A DNA stretch of 64,000 nucleotides from JBLXBZ01 sp048265185. GTDB lineage: Bacteria > Pseudomonadota > Alphaproteobacteria > Rhizobiales > Stappiaceae. Position 1 is the first letter of the stretch. The number at the start of each line of letters is the position of its first letter. The position numbers were made by a program, and so were the translations under genes. Positions 1 through 8,594 of the stretch are shown one piece after another. Where the stretch lies: contig JBLXBZ010000001.1 in the NCBI GenBank assembly GCA_048265185.1, positions 709,486-773,485 on the forward strand. Direction: 5' to 3'. Below the pieces are notes generated by a model. That model had not been told where the DNA came from. It made no database searches and saw nothing but the letters and a program-made list of their open reading frames with translations.

Positions 1-138
1 GCCCGGCGCCTGCTCGCCGCCGGCGCCCCACCCAGCGAAGTCTCTCTCGCCTGCGGATTTTACGACCAGAGCCACCTCAACCGCCATTTCAAGGCGCGCA
101 TGGGCGTCACCCCCGGCGTCTTCAGAGCCCGTCTCTGA
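1..138 (+). CDS. AraC-family regulator, C-terminal fragment
   Basis: The gene enters from the left edge, so only the last 45 residues are seen. They form the second helix-turn-helix of an AraC/XylS DNA-binding domain: the pattern from 'SLACGFYDQSHLNRHFK' to 'GVTPGVFR' is the family signature (bacterial AraC domains read A...GF.d.S.f.r.FK...G.tP..yR). The stop is TGA at 136-138. It lies about 100 bases upstream of azlC in the same direction. An AraC regulator beside azlCD is a common arrangement, so local control of the exporter is plausible but not shown. Confidence 0.85.
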   Translation, partial: ARRLLAAGAPPSEVSLACGFYDQSHLNRHFKARMGVTPGVFRARL

Positions 139-241
139 TATTTCCGCCAACGCGTAAATCGCCGCCGCAGAGCAATTTCATCCAAGACCAACGATTTAAG
201 CGAGGCTATATTCAGCTAATCCAAACAGAAGGTAAGCGTTA

Positions 242-967
242 TTGTCTTCAAGCCCCGCAACCGGTTCCAAGATAAAAGAGCTCTCCGCCGGAGCCTTCGC
301 TATTTTGCCAATCGTCATCGCCGCCTTTCCCATCGGCTTGCTTTTTGGCGCTCTCGCAGCCGGAAAAGGATTATCGCCTCTGGAGGTCGGCCTCATGAGC
401 GGAATGGTTTTCGCCGGCGGCGCGCAATTCGTAGCGCTGGATATCTGGCAATCGCCCATTTCAATCTCCGCCCTGACTTTTTCCGCATTGCTGGTGAACC
501 TGCGTCACATGCTCATGAGCGCCTCCCTTGGCCCCAAACTCACCCATTTCTCCCCCACGCAGAAAATTCTCGGCTTTTTCTTTCTCACCGACGAAGCATG
601 GGCGCTCGCCGAACACCGCGCGCTCAAATGCGCCCTCACCCCCTTGTGGTGCGCAGGCGTGGCTCTTCCCCTCTACTTCAGCTGGGTCATATCCAGCGCG
701 CTTGGCGCGGCCATTGGCTCCTCCCTTGGCGATCCGGGCAGATTTGGGCTGGACTTCGCCTTCACGGCGGTTTTCATCGCGCTGGTGATGGGGTTTTGGA
801 AAGGTCCGCGGACGGGGGCTATTCTCGCCGCAAGCGGCGGCGCAGCGGTTCTCACCCATATGTTCATTCCCGGCGCATGGTACATCGCTGCGGGAGCGCT
901 AGCCGGCGTCTTCGTCGCCGCCTATCAAGCGGGAGACACCTCAAACCCGCAAGGAGAGACCATATGA
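242..967 (+). CDS. azlC: AzlC-family branched-chain amino acid exporter, large subunit
   Basis: An integral membrane protein of 241 residues with multiple hydrophobic helices. The early segment 'FPIGLLFGALAAGKGLS' followed by 'SGMVFAGGAQFVAL' is characteristic of AzlC/YgaZ proteins, which with small AzlD/YgaH subunits export branched-chain amino acids such as valine. The best start is TTG at 242, preceded by AGAAGG about 9 bases upstream; no ATG fits the expected N-terminus. Its stop overlaps the azlD start (ATGA at 964-967), so the two are translationally coupled. Family assignment is strong. The exact substrate is inferred from the family. Confidence 0.9.
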   Translation: MSSSPATGSKIKELSAGAFAILPIVIAAFPIGLLFGALAAGKGLSPLEVGLMSGMVFAGGAQFVALDIWQSPISISALTFSALLVNLRHMLMSASLGPKLTHFSPTQKILGFFFLTDEAWALAEHRALKCALTPLWCAGVALPLYFSWVISSALGAAIGSSLGDPGRFGLDFAFTAVFIALVMGFWKGPRTGAILAASGGAAVLTHMFIPGAWYIAAGALAGVFVAAYQAGDTSNPQGETI

Positions 968-1269
968 ACCTGGACCTGACGACCTTTCTGGCGATCCTCG
1001 GCATGGCCATCGTCACCTATTTCACCCGCATTGGCGGACTGGTTTTGGTCCGCCATATCCGCCTCAATGCGCGGCTGGAAGCCGCCCTTCAAGCGGTTCC
1101 GCCCGCCGTCCTGATGGCGGTCATCGCGCCAACGGCGCTGGCCACGGGGCCAGCGGAGACAATCGCCGCCGCCGTTTGCGCCTTCGCCGCGCTTCGGGCG
1201 CCATTATTGCTGGTGGTCATAATTGGCGTGGGAACAGTTGTCGCCGTACGGTTTATTTTCGAAAGTTAA
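964..1269 (+). CDS. azlD: AzlD-family small exporter subunit
   Basis: A 101-residue hydrophobic protein with about four predicted membrane helices. It matches AzlD/YgaH in size, topology, and the early 'TYFTRIGGLVL' stretch. It overlaps the azlC stop by four bases. The two products form the two-component branched-chain amino-acid exporter of the LIV-E family. The next gene (diguanylate cyclase) runs toward it and ends only one base away, so the two transcripts converge. Confidence 0.9.
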   Translation: MNLDLTTFLAILGMAIVTYFTRIGGLVLVRHIRLNARLEAALQAVPPAVLMAVIAPTALATGPAETIAAAVCAFAALRAPLLLVVIIGVGTVVAVRFIFES

Positions 1270-1270
1270 T

Positions 1271-2617
1271 TTAGCTCGCCTCGCCAGCGCGCAGCGAACG
1301 CTCACTCTCTTCCGAAACCTTTTTTACGCCTTGCACTTTAGGCTTAGGCGCTCGCCCCTTAGGATGCGACGTTGGGCGTATCGGCGCGTCAAAGGAACGC
1401 ATGCCGTAAGGAGAGCTATACGTAAGAGATCTGCGATCTTCTTCCTCGCCGACAGCGGCCTCTTTAGAAAAACAATATTTATCGCGGCCAGAAAATTTAG
1501 CCTGATAAAGCGCGGCGTCCGCCCGTGACATGGCGCTCGCCAGACTTTCCCCCCGAGCGCACACCGCAACGCCAATACTAATGGTTAAAGTTATGACGTT
1601 CCCATTGAGAACCAATTGCGAGCGGCGAACAGTTTGACAAATCTGCTCGGCCAGCGCTTCAGCCTCCGCTAGAGTGACATTCTGGCGCAAAATAGCAAAT
1701 TCCTCACCGCCCATTCTGCCGAACTGATCGCCAGGGCGCAACAACTCCCGCACCACGTCGCAAAAATGCGTCAACGCGGCGTCCCCGCCCGAATGACCAT
1801 ATTCGTCATTGATGGCTTTAAAACGATCTAGATCGAGAAAGAGAATCGCATTCAAGGTCTCAGGGCTCTGTGAATCAGTCTTTACCTCGGAAAATATCTT
1901 CTCACAGTAATCCAAAAAAGAGCGACGAGAGAAAACGCCCGTTAAATCGTCATAGGTCAACGCGTAATGCATAGACGTCATGATCCGCTCCTGAACCAGA
2001 AGGATCATCCCCAATGTCACGGAAGGTATCTCAATTGTCCTTGCAACCGATAACGCGAGATTCCAGAACGTGGGGTCATTAAAGCTGTTTGGCTCATCAA
2101 CTCCAAACACCACCAATCCAGAGCGCAAAAAATGTAATCCGCCAACGAAGAAAGAAGCAATGACGGTGAACCACGCGGCCGAGGTCATTCTCCAGTCCAT
2201 CGCGCTGCGCAAGATGGCCACGCCAATGAGCGAGAAAATAACGCCAGCGATCGTCGATCCGATAAGCAACCGTCCAACGGCGTTGGCGTCCACGAAAACA
2301 AACCAGATAATCGCAAGTGAATAGGCTATGGCGAAGAGCCAGACGCACGTCCAATAGATCGGCCGATTAAGAAACTTCAACACCCCCACATACATCAACA
2401 TGGACGCCGTGATCAGCGCGATATTGGAAAATGCTTGCGTGATGAAACGCGGCGCTTGTCCAATCAACATAAAGGCGACAATTCCCAACATAGCCAGAAT
2501 ACTGGCCTGACAAAAAGTGTCGACGCCGTGGACCTTATGGCTTCTCAATGAAGAAAGAACCACGATCAACATCGCAATGATAATGCCAGTGACGGCAAGC
2601 AACAGATTTATTTCCAT
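1271..2617 (-). CDS. Membrane-anchored diguanylate cyclase (GGDEF)
   Basis: A 448-residue protein. Residues about 1-205 hold six to seven membrane helices (an MHYT/7TM-like sensor region that I cannot assign to a named family). Residues about 220-385 form a GGDEF domain that makes cyclic di-GMP from two GTP. The active-site loop is GGEEF at residues 303-307 and 'DLDRFKAIND' sits upstream. An RxxD inhibitory site (RPGD, 294-297) lies exactly five residues before it, so product feedback inhibition is expected. No EAL domain is present. The C-terminal ~60 residues are polar and low-complexity. It faces azlD tail to tail. Confidence 0.9.
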   Translation of the reverse strand: MEINLLLAVTGIIIAMLIVVLSSLRSHKVHGVDTFCQASILAMLGIVAFMLIGQAPRFITQAFSNIALITASMLMYVGVLKFLNRPIYWTCVWLFAIAYSLAIIWFVFVDANAVGRLLIGSTIAGVIFSLIGVAILRSAMDWRMTSAAWFTVIASFFVGGLHFLRSGLVVFGVDEPNSFNDPTFWNLALSVARTIEIPSVTLGMILLVQERIMTSMHYALTYDDLTGVFSRRSFLDYCEKIFSEVKTDSQSPETLNAILFLDLDRFKAINDEYGHSGGDAALTHFCDVVRELLRPGDQFGRMGGEEFAILRQNVTLAEAEALAEQICQTVRRSQLVLNGNVITLTISIGVAVCARGESLASAMSRADAALYQAKFSGRDKYCFSKEAAVGEEEDRRSLTYSSPYGMRSFDAPIRPTSHPKGRAPKPKVQGVKKVSEESERSLRAGEAS

Positions 2618-2869
2618 TGTCCTTCAACTCGCATCTATTACGATCAAGAATTTTTCATCATCGAATAAGAAAATCGTTATTTTTCAGAATCAGGTGCATA
2701 AGACACCGCCCAGCCAAATGTTTCAATTAAATTTTATTATTCCGCATCAACAGTAACTTCCAGCGCGGACGCGCTTTATGCGCCGTCATTAAACCGCCGT
2801 TCATGAATAATGTCTTTGATAAGCGCGACGCTATTAAGAATAGCACCCGTCGGCACAGCGTCCTCACCT
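2618..2869. other. AT-rich intergenic spacer
   Basis: A 252-base spacer between the 3' end of the ABC exporter operon and the start of the diguanylate cyclase gene, both on the minus strand. It is visibly richer in A and T (2630-2755) than its neighbours. It should contain the cyclase promoter, but I could not pick out a convincing -35/-10 pair. I see no coding signal. Confidence 0.4.
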
Positions 2870-3631
2870 TCAAGGCTTTAGGCGATAACCGCTTTTAAAT
2901 ATCCAGCGGATGACCAATAGGCATCCCCCCATGAAGGCCAAAGTCATTAGAAGACTAATCTCCACATTGACGTCAGATTGTCCATAAAACGCCCAGCGGA
3001 AGCCGCTGATCAAATAAACCACCGGGTTAAACAAGCTAACCGTTTGCCAGAATTCTGGCAGCATCTTGATGGAGTAAAAGCTCCCCCCGAGAAAGGCCAA
3101 AGGCGTAACCACTAAAAGCGGCGCCAGTTGCAGCTTTTCAAACCCATCGGCCCATATCCCGATGATGAAACCGAAGAGCGAAAATGTGACCGCCGTCAGA
3201 ACCAGAAACAACACCATCCAAAAAGGGTGCTCAATCCTCAAGGGCACAAACAAAGAGGCGGTGACCAGAATGATAAGACCCAGGATGATGGACTTGGTCG
3301 CCGCCGCCCCCACATAGCTAAACACCACCTCCAAATAGGAAACCGGCGCGGAAAGAACTTCATAGATCGTTCCGGTGAACCGGGGGAAATATATTCCAAA
3401 TGACGCGTTCGACAGACTTTGCGTCAACAAAGTCAGCATGATCAGCCCCGGCACGATAAACGCGCCATAACTAACGCCGTCAATTTCTGGAATGCGCGAA
3501 CCGATCGCCGCGCCAAAAACGACGAAATAGAGGGACGTCGAAATCACCGGCGAGATGACGCTTTGTAGCAAAGTCCGCCATGTGCGCGCCATTTCGAACA
3601 TATAAATCGCCTTGATCGCATATAAATTCAT
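2870..3631 (-). CDS. ABC-2 type exporter permease (YadH-like)
   Basis: The 253-residue permease has six hydrophobic helices and the usual ABC-2 layout, with a first cytoplasmic segment 'ARTWRTLLQSVISPVISTSLYF' typical of the YadH/NodJ group. It is the membrane half of an export ABC transporter whose ATPase is encoded just upstream; its start overlaps that stop by four bases (ATGA, 3628-3631). E. coli YadH is of nearly the same length. The substrate is unknown. Confidence 0.88.
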   Translation of the reverse strand: MNLYAIKAIYMFEMARTWRTLLQSVISPVISTSLYFVVFGAAIGSRIPEIDGVSYGAFIVPGLIMLTLLTQSLSNASFGIYFPRFTGTIYEVLSAPVSYLEVVFSYVGAAATKSIILGLIILVTASLFVPLRIEHPFWMVLFLVLTAVTFSLFGFIIGIWADGFEKLQLAPLLVVTPLAFLGGSFYSIKMLPEFWQTVSLFNPVVYLISGFRWAFYGQSDVNVEISLLMTLAFMGGCLLVIRWIFKSGYRLKP

Positions 3632-4554
3632 GCCTGTTCCCTCACCAAGTTCACGAATATGTCTTCGAGCGAATTTTGCTTGGTTTGCAAATCCTTGAAG
3701 CGAATTTCACAAGCGCTAAGGTCGGCTAAAAGCGCGGTGATGCCGGTCCGTTCGCCGCGAGTGTCATACGTATAGACAAGCTCGCCCCCTTCCCCGGTCA
3801 ATTCCAATTCATATTCTGACAGCGCTGGCGGCAAAGTCTCCAGAGGCTCCGCCAATTGCAAGATCAACTGCTTGCGCCCCAGCTTATTCATCAATTCGAC
3901 TTTCTCCTCGACGAGGATGATCTCTCCCTTATTGATGACCCCAATACGGTCCGCCATTTCTTCGGCTTCCTCAATGTAATGGGTCGTCAAAATGATGGTG
4001 ACGCCATTGTCGCGCAGCACCCGCACGACATCCCACATATCCCGGCGCAGCTCAACGTCAACGCCCGCGGTCGGTTCATCCAGAAACAGGATTTGCGGCT
4101 CATGCGCCAACGCCTTGGCGATCATGACCCGCCGCTTCATTCCTCCCGACAAGGTCATCATCTTGCTGTCGCGTTTGTCCCAAAGGGACAAATCTTTGAG
4201 GATTCGCTCCACATAAGCATGGTTCGCCGGCTTGCCGAATAAGCCGCGCGTGAAATTCACCGTAGCCCAAACCGTTTCAAATGCGTCAGTGGTAAGCTCC
4301 TGAGGCACAAGACCAATTTTCGTTCGCGCCGCCCGATAATCTGCGATGATGTCATGACCGTCCGCAAGCACGGTCCCGGTGGATGGATTGACCAGGCCAC
4401 AAATTATCCCGATCAGGGTGGTTTTACCGGCGCCATTGGGGCCAAGAAGCGCGAAAATCTCTCCTCGACGAATCTCCAGATCTATTTTCTTAAGCGCGCT
4501 GAACCCTGACGCATATGTTTTTGACACTTCGGAAATGGAGATGATGGATTGCAT
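3628..4554 (-). CDS. ABC exporter ATPase (YadG-like)
   Basis: A 308-residue ATPase, the same length as E. coli YadG and closely similar from memory along its whole length ('LVPQE', 'LSGGMKRR', 'EPTAGVD', 'ILTTHYIEEAE'). Walker A is GPNGAGKT at residues 38-45, the signature LSGG at 135-138, Walker B ending in DEP at about 159-161. The C-terminal ~80 residues match the extension seen in this subfamily. It powers the downstream permease. It diverges from the aminotransferase gene across a 171-base spacer. Confidence 0.9.
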   Translation of the reverse strand: MQSIISISEVSKTYASGFSALKKIDLEIRRGEIFALLGPNGAGKTTLIGIICGLVNPSTGTVLADGHDIIADYRAARTKIGLVPQELTTDAFETVWATVNFTRGLFGKPANHAYVERILKDLSLWDKRDSKMMTLSGGMKRRVMIAKALAHEPQILFLDEPTAGVDVELRRDMWDVVRVLRDNGVTIILTTHYIEEAEEMADRIGVINKGEIILVEEKVELMNKLGRKQLILQLAEPLETLPPALSEYELELTGEGGELVYTYDTRGERTGITALLADLSACEIRFKDLQTKQNSLEDIFVNLVREQA

Positions 4555-4725
4555 TTCGGATGTCCTGACTTCAGGGATTCAAAAACATAGGCGGGGGCAG
4601 GTGGCGGTTTTTGTTCCTTTGCACATATGGGGTTCAACATAAACATGTAAACCGCAATCTTTTAATTGAATCTATTTTCTCTCTCCCGCTATCCTTGTCA
4701 AAATAGAATTTCAGAAAGCGGACAG

Positions 4726-6063
4726 ATGTCACATATATTTCCCAGAAACGCAGGAACTACGCCGCCGCGCGCCGTCAAGGGGGAAGGCTGTTATATCATT
4801 GATAGCGACGGCAAGAGCTATCTCGACGCATCCGGAGGCGCAGCGGTATCCTGCCTTGGCCATTCTGACTCGCAAGTTCGCAGCGCCGTCAAACGGCAAA
4901 TAGACGAAATTGCTTTCGCCCACACCGGTTTTTTCACAAGCGAACCGGCGGAAAAACTGGCGGAGCTTCTCATCGACCGCGCACCCGGCTCCCTCGACCG
5001 GGTTTATCTTTTGTCCGGCGGCTCAGAGGCCACGGAGGCGGCGATCAAGCTTGCGCGCCAATACCACCTTGAACGCGGTCAGGCGATGAGAACTAAAATA
5101 ATAGCACGCTTGCAAAGTTACCATGGCAACACCCTTGGCGCGCTCGCCGCCGGCGGCAACATGTGGCGGCGAGCGCCATTTGAGCCCATGCTTGTGCCCA
5201 TGTCCCATATCGCTCCTTGCTACGCGTACAGACACCAGCGCAAACAGGAAAGCACGGAAGACTATGGTTTGAGGGCGGCCAACGAACTGGAGGCTGAGAT
5301 CCTGCGGCTTGGCCCAGAAAATGTCTCCGCTTTCATCGCCGAGCCCGTGGTCGGCGCAACCATGGGAGCCGTTCCGCCGACCCCGGGATATTTCGCCCGC
5401 ATCCGTGAAATTTGCGACGCTTACGGCGTCTTGCTCATTCTGGATGAAGTTATGTGCGGCATGGGCCGGACCGGTCATCTCTACGCTTGCGAGGCGGATG
5501 AGATCGCGCCGGACATCCTCTGCATCGCCAAAGGCTTGGGCGCCGGATATCAACCAATTGGCGCCATGCTATGCACTGCGGCAATCTATGAGGCCATTGA
5601 GACAGGCTCCGGATTCTTTCAACATGGCCACACATATATTGGTCACCCGGTGGCGGCGGCGGCGGCCCATGCGGTGGTCGCCCGGCTAACCCATGACGGG
5701 CTCGCCGCGCGTGCGGCCACGCAAGGAGAGCTACTGGACGCCCGATTGAAGGAAGCGTTCGGCGAGCATCCAAACGTGGGCGACATTCGCGGACGCGGCA
5801 TGTTCCGCGGTCTTGAGCTAGTGGCCGATCGCGAAACCAAAACGCCATTTGACCCGGCGTTGAAGCTTCACGCCCGGATCAAGAAAAACGCCTTTGAAGC
5901 AGGCCTAATTTGCTACCCCATGGGGGGAACCATCGATGGAAAGTCTGGCGATCACATTTTGCTTGCGCCGCCATTCATCTGCGAAAGTCATCACTTTGAC
6001 GAACTGATCGACAAGCTTGGCGCAGCGCTCGACCTGTCCTTAGCGCAAGTGGGGCTAAAATGA
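4726..6063 (+). CDS. Class III PLP-dependent aminotransferase
   Basis: A 445-residue fold-type I aminotransferase of class III (ornithine/omega-amino acid group). Visible elements are 'SGGSEATEAAIKLAR' at about 97-111 for phosphate binding, 'LILDEV' with the PLP-contacting Asp at 240, and the Schiff-base Lys in 'IAKG' at 269. ATG at 4726 has AGAAAG a few bases upstream and gives the normal family N-terminus; an upstream TTG at 4666 would add 20 unlikely residues. Its stop overlaps the start of the BKACE gene (ATGA at 6060-6063). The pair therefore probably acts in one catabolic route: transamination of an amine or amino acid, then cleavage of a beta-keto acid. The substrate is not deducible. 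Confidence 0.9.
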   Translation: MSHIFPRNAGTTPPRAVKGEGCYIIDSDGKSYLDASGGAAVSCLGHSDSQVRSAVKRQIDEIAFAHTGFFTSEPAEKLAELLIDRAPGSLDRVYLLSGGSEATEAAIKLARQYHLERGQAMRTKIIARLQSYHGNTLGALAAGGNMWRRAPFEPMLVPMSHIAPCYAYRHQRKQESTEDYGLRAANELEAEILRLGPENVSAFIAEPVVGATMGAVPPTPGYFARIREICDAYGVLLILDEVMCGMGRTGHLYACEADEIAPDILCIAKGLGAGYQPIGAMLCTAAIYEAIETGSGFFQHGHTYIGHPVAAAAAHAVVARLTHDGLAARAATQGELLDARLKEAFGEHPNVGDIRGRGMFRGLELVADRETKTPFDPALKLHARIKKNAFEAGLICYPMGGTIDGKSGDHILLAPPFICESHHFDELIDKLGAALDLSLAQVGLK

Positions 6064-6905
6064 ACCGGCTCGCCCTCCCCCACGCGCTGATCATGTGCGC
6101 GCCCAACGGGGCGCGCCGCAGCAAATCCGATCATCCCGAATTGCCGATAACAATAGCGCAGACCGTGGCCGTCGCCCGCGAATGCTTCGCCCAAGGCGCT
6201 GCGGCGCTGCACGCCCATGTGCGCGGAACCGAGGGCAAACACGTTCTCGACGCAGGACTTTACCGAGAGTTGATTGATGAAATGGCCCACTCATGCCCGC
6301 AAATGGCGGTGCAAATTACAACTGAAGCCGTTGGCCTTTATAGCCCTAAAGAACAAAGCGCGGTGGTTAAAGCAGTCGTCCCCGACGCGGTCTCCGTCGC
6401 TCTATCGGAAATGGCGCCCAAAGACGGCGACATACAACATGCGCGCAACTTCTATCATTGGGCGCAGGAGGCCAATGTCGGCGTCCAACATATCCTTTAT
6501 AGCCCGGAAGACATGATCAGATTAACCCATGCTCAAAAAGAAGGAATCATCCCCCCCGGTCCGCAGTCGGTTCTTTTCGTCCTTGGCCGCTATACGGCCG
6601 ATCAGCAATCTGACCCGATGTCGCTTATCGGCTTTCTCGCCGCGCTCCAGCAATCTTCCATGTATGAAGGCTCAAGCTGGATGGTGTGCGCCTTTGGGCT
6701 TTCCGAGCAGCGCGTTCTCACCTCCGCGCTAGCTCTTGGGGGACACGCACGGGTCGGTTTTGAAAACAACCTCTACCGTCCGGACGGCTCCCTTTCAAAA
6801 GGCAACCCTGAGCAGGTTTCTCGCCTTTCAGGGGTTTTCAACCAACTGGCGCTGCAAGGACAAAATAAGGAGCTGGCCCTGCAAACTCTTGGACGGCGCT
6901 CATAA
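6060..6905 (+). CDS. Beta-keto acid cleavage enzyme (BKACE, DUF849)
   Basis: A 281-residue TIM-barrel enzyme of the BKACE family, whose founder Kce cleaves 3-keto-5-aminohexanoate with acetyl-CoA to acetoacetate plus a CoA ester. The zinc ligands of the family are present: HAH at residues 51-53 and Glu235 in 'ARVGFENNLY', offset by five from the Kce His46/His48/Glu230 that I recall. 'GLSEQRVLTSALALGGH' is also typical. It is translationally coupled to the aminotransferase. Family members differ in substrate (lysine-derived, carnitine-derived, beta-keto glutarate and others), so the reaction class is firm and the substrate is not. Confidence 0.92.
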   Translation: MNRLALPHALIMCAPNGARRSKSDHPELPITIAQTVAVARECFAQGAAALHAHVRGTEGKHVLDAGLYRELIDEMAHSCPQMAVQITTEAVGLYSPKEQSAVVKAVVPDAVSVALSEMAPKDGDIQHARNFYHWAQEANVGVQHILYSPEDMIRLTHAQKEGIIPPGPQSVLFVLGRYTADQQSDPMSLIGFLAALQQSSMYEGSSWMVCAFGLSEQRVLTSALALGGHARVGFENNLYRPDGSLSKGNPEQVSRLSGVFNQLALQGQNKELALQTLGRRS

Positions 6906-6910
6906 GCGCC

Positions 6911-7279
6911 TCACCCACGAGATAACCCCTTCTCCTCCAGTTCCCGCAAATATCCATTCCAGCGAATATCACGCTCATGGATCAGTTTATACAGGTAGTC
7001 CCACGAGAAAATGCCACTGTCATGCGTATCGTCAAAGATTATTTTGACAGCGTAATTTCCAACCGGCTGGATATCGACAATCTTTACGTTTCGTTTACCG
7101 GGGATTGTTTTGCGCTGCTCGGGCGAATGCCCCTGAACTTCGGCGGACGGCGAGCATACCCGCAAATACTCGGCGGATAATTCATGAGGTTTCGCATCTT
7201 GAAAGGCTACGGTCAAAAGTGTTTTTTCGCGATTCAAGCGGAGCTCCGTCGGCCAAGGCTTGTCCAATGATTGCGACAA
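6911..7279 (-). CDS. DUF971 / gamma-butyrobetaine hydroxylase N-domain-like protein
   Basis: A 122-residue protein made up of one DUF971 domain, the small domain also found at the N-terminus of gamma-butyrobetaine hydroxylases. Recognisable parts are 'LRVCSPSAEVQGH', 'VGNYAVKIIFDD' and 'HDSGIFSWDYL'. Stand-alone DUF971 proteins often sit near iron-sulfur and molybdenum cofactor genes; here it diverges from moaA. The likely start is TTG at 7279 with AGGAG eight bases upstream. The role is unknown; an Fe-S or metal function is a guess from context. Confidence 0.85.
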   Translation of the reverse strand: MSQSLDKPWPTELRLNREKTLLTVAFQDAKPHELSAEYLRVCSPSAEVQGHSPEQRKTIPGKRNVKIVDIQPVGNYAVKIIFDDTHDSGIFSWDYLYKLIHERDIRWNGYLRELEEKGLSRG

Positions 7280-7488
7280 CTTCAGATCTCCTAATTATCT
7301 CAACTCATTCCACACACTCCGCATATAAGCTTAAAACAACGAAGTCTTCAGATAAATCTTGTCACAACATTCAGGAAGACATCGCCTGATGATTGACCTT
7401 GCGTGACAAACCGTTACCCTCATATGGATAAAAGCTCGTCACCACGAAAAAACGAGCGTTGGGGAAAATCTTCGGGGGAGGAAAGGCA

Positions 7489-8559
7489 ATGGATACGAAA
7501 GGCGCGCAACATAACGCGCATAGGTCATCACTGATCGGTAGCAATTCGCCGGACAATTTATCGCCGTCAATGATCGACCCCTTTGGCAGAGAGGTCAGCT
7601 ATCTTCGCGTGTCAGTTACGGACCGTTGCGATTTCCGCTGCGTCTATTGCATGGCCGAGGATATGACGTTTCTCCCCAAACGCGAAGTCTTGTCGCTGGA
7701 AGAACTGGACCGTTTATGTTCGGCCTTTATCACCAAAGGCGTGCGCCGCCTGCGCCTCACCGGCGGCGAACCCTTGGTGCGCAAGAACATCATGAGCTTG
7801 TTTCGTTCGCTTTCACGCCATTTTGAAACCGGCGCGCTGCAAGAACTGACGGTCACCACCAATGGCTCCCAGCTCACCCGCTACGCCGAAGAGCTTTACG
7901 CTTGCGGCGTGCGCCGGGTGAACGTGTCTCTGGACACTCTAGACCCTGACCGGTTCAAGGCGATCACGCGTTGGGGAAATTTCGGCAAGGTCATGGACGG
8001 AATGCGCGCAGCCCGCGCAGCCGGCCTGCAAATCAAGGTCAATATGGTGGCGCTAAAAAGCGTCAACGCCGAAGAAATCATTCCAATGCTCGAATGGTGC
8101 CATGAACAAGGCTTTGACCTCACCCTGATCGAGACCATGCCTCTTGGGGAAATTGACGAAGACAGAACCGATCAATATCTCCCGCTTTCTCAAGTGCGAG
8201 AAATGTTGAGCAAGCGTTTCACGCTGAAAGACCTGCCGTATAAAACCGGTGGACCGGCCCGGTATGTAGCAGTTGAGGAGACCGGTGGACGTCTTGGATT
8301 CATCACCCCCATGACCCATAATTTTTGCGAGAGCTGCAACCGGGTTCGCATGACCTGCACCGGACAACTATACATGTGCCTAGGTCAGGATGATCAGGCG
8401 GACCTGCGCGCGCCGCTAAGGGCCAGCGAAAGCGACGAACTGCTGCACCGGGCGATTGACGAAGCCATTGGCAGAAAACCCAAGGGGCATGATTTTATTA
8501 TCGACCGCAAGCTGCAACGGCCTGCCGTTTCAAGGCATATGAGCGTGACCGGCGGGTAA
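7489..8559 (+). CDS. moaA: GTP 3',8-cyclase MoaA
   Basis: A radical-SAM enzyme that starts molybdenum cofactor synthesis by converting GTP to 3',8-cyclo-GTP. The first 4Fe-4S motif CX3CX2C is at residues 47, 51 and 54 ('CDFRCVYC'). The second cluster motif CX2CX13C lies in 'FCESCNRVRMTCTG' and following. The protein ends in the conserved Gly-Gly needed for activity ('SVTGG'). ATG at 7489 is preceded by a strong GGAGGAAAGG; an upstream ATG at 7459 lacks such a site. That makes 356 residues, about 25 longer than usual because of a polar N-terminus. mobA and moeA lie 6 kb away. Confidence 0.95.
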   Translation: MDTKGAQHNAHRSSLIGSNSPDNLSPSMIDPFGREVSYLRVSVTDRCDFRCVYCMAEDMTFLPKREVLSLEELDRLCSAFITKGVRRLRLTGGEPLVRKNIMSLFRSLSRHFETGALQELTVTTNGSQLTRYAEELYACGVRRVNVSLDTLDPDRFKAITRWGNFGKVMDGMRAARAAGLQIKVNMVALKSVNAEEIIPMLEWCHEQGFDLTLIETMPLGEIDEDRTDQYLPLSQVREMLSKRFTLKDLPYKTGGPARYVAVEETGGRLGFITPMTHNFCESCNRVRMTCTGQLYMCLGQDDQADLRAPLRASESDELLHRAIDEAIGRKPKGHDFIIDRKLQRPAVSRHMSVTGG

Positions 8560-8594
8560 GAAAAGCCGGCGCGACAGCTCAAACTCCGTCCGTC

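Noticed and set aside
7280..7488. Moco riboswitch upstream of moaA
   Set aside because: I could not identify the conserved helices, and this RNA is largely known from gammaproteobacteria; the spacer looks unremarkable.
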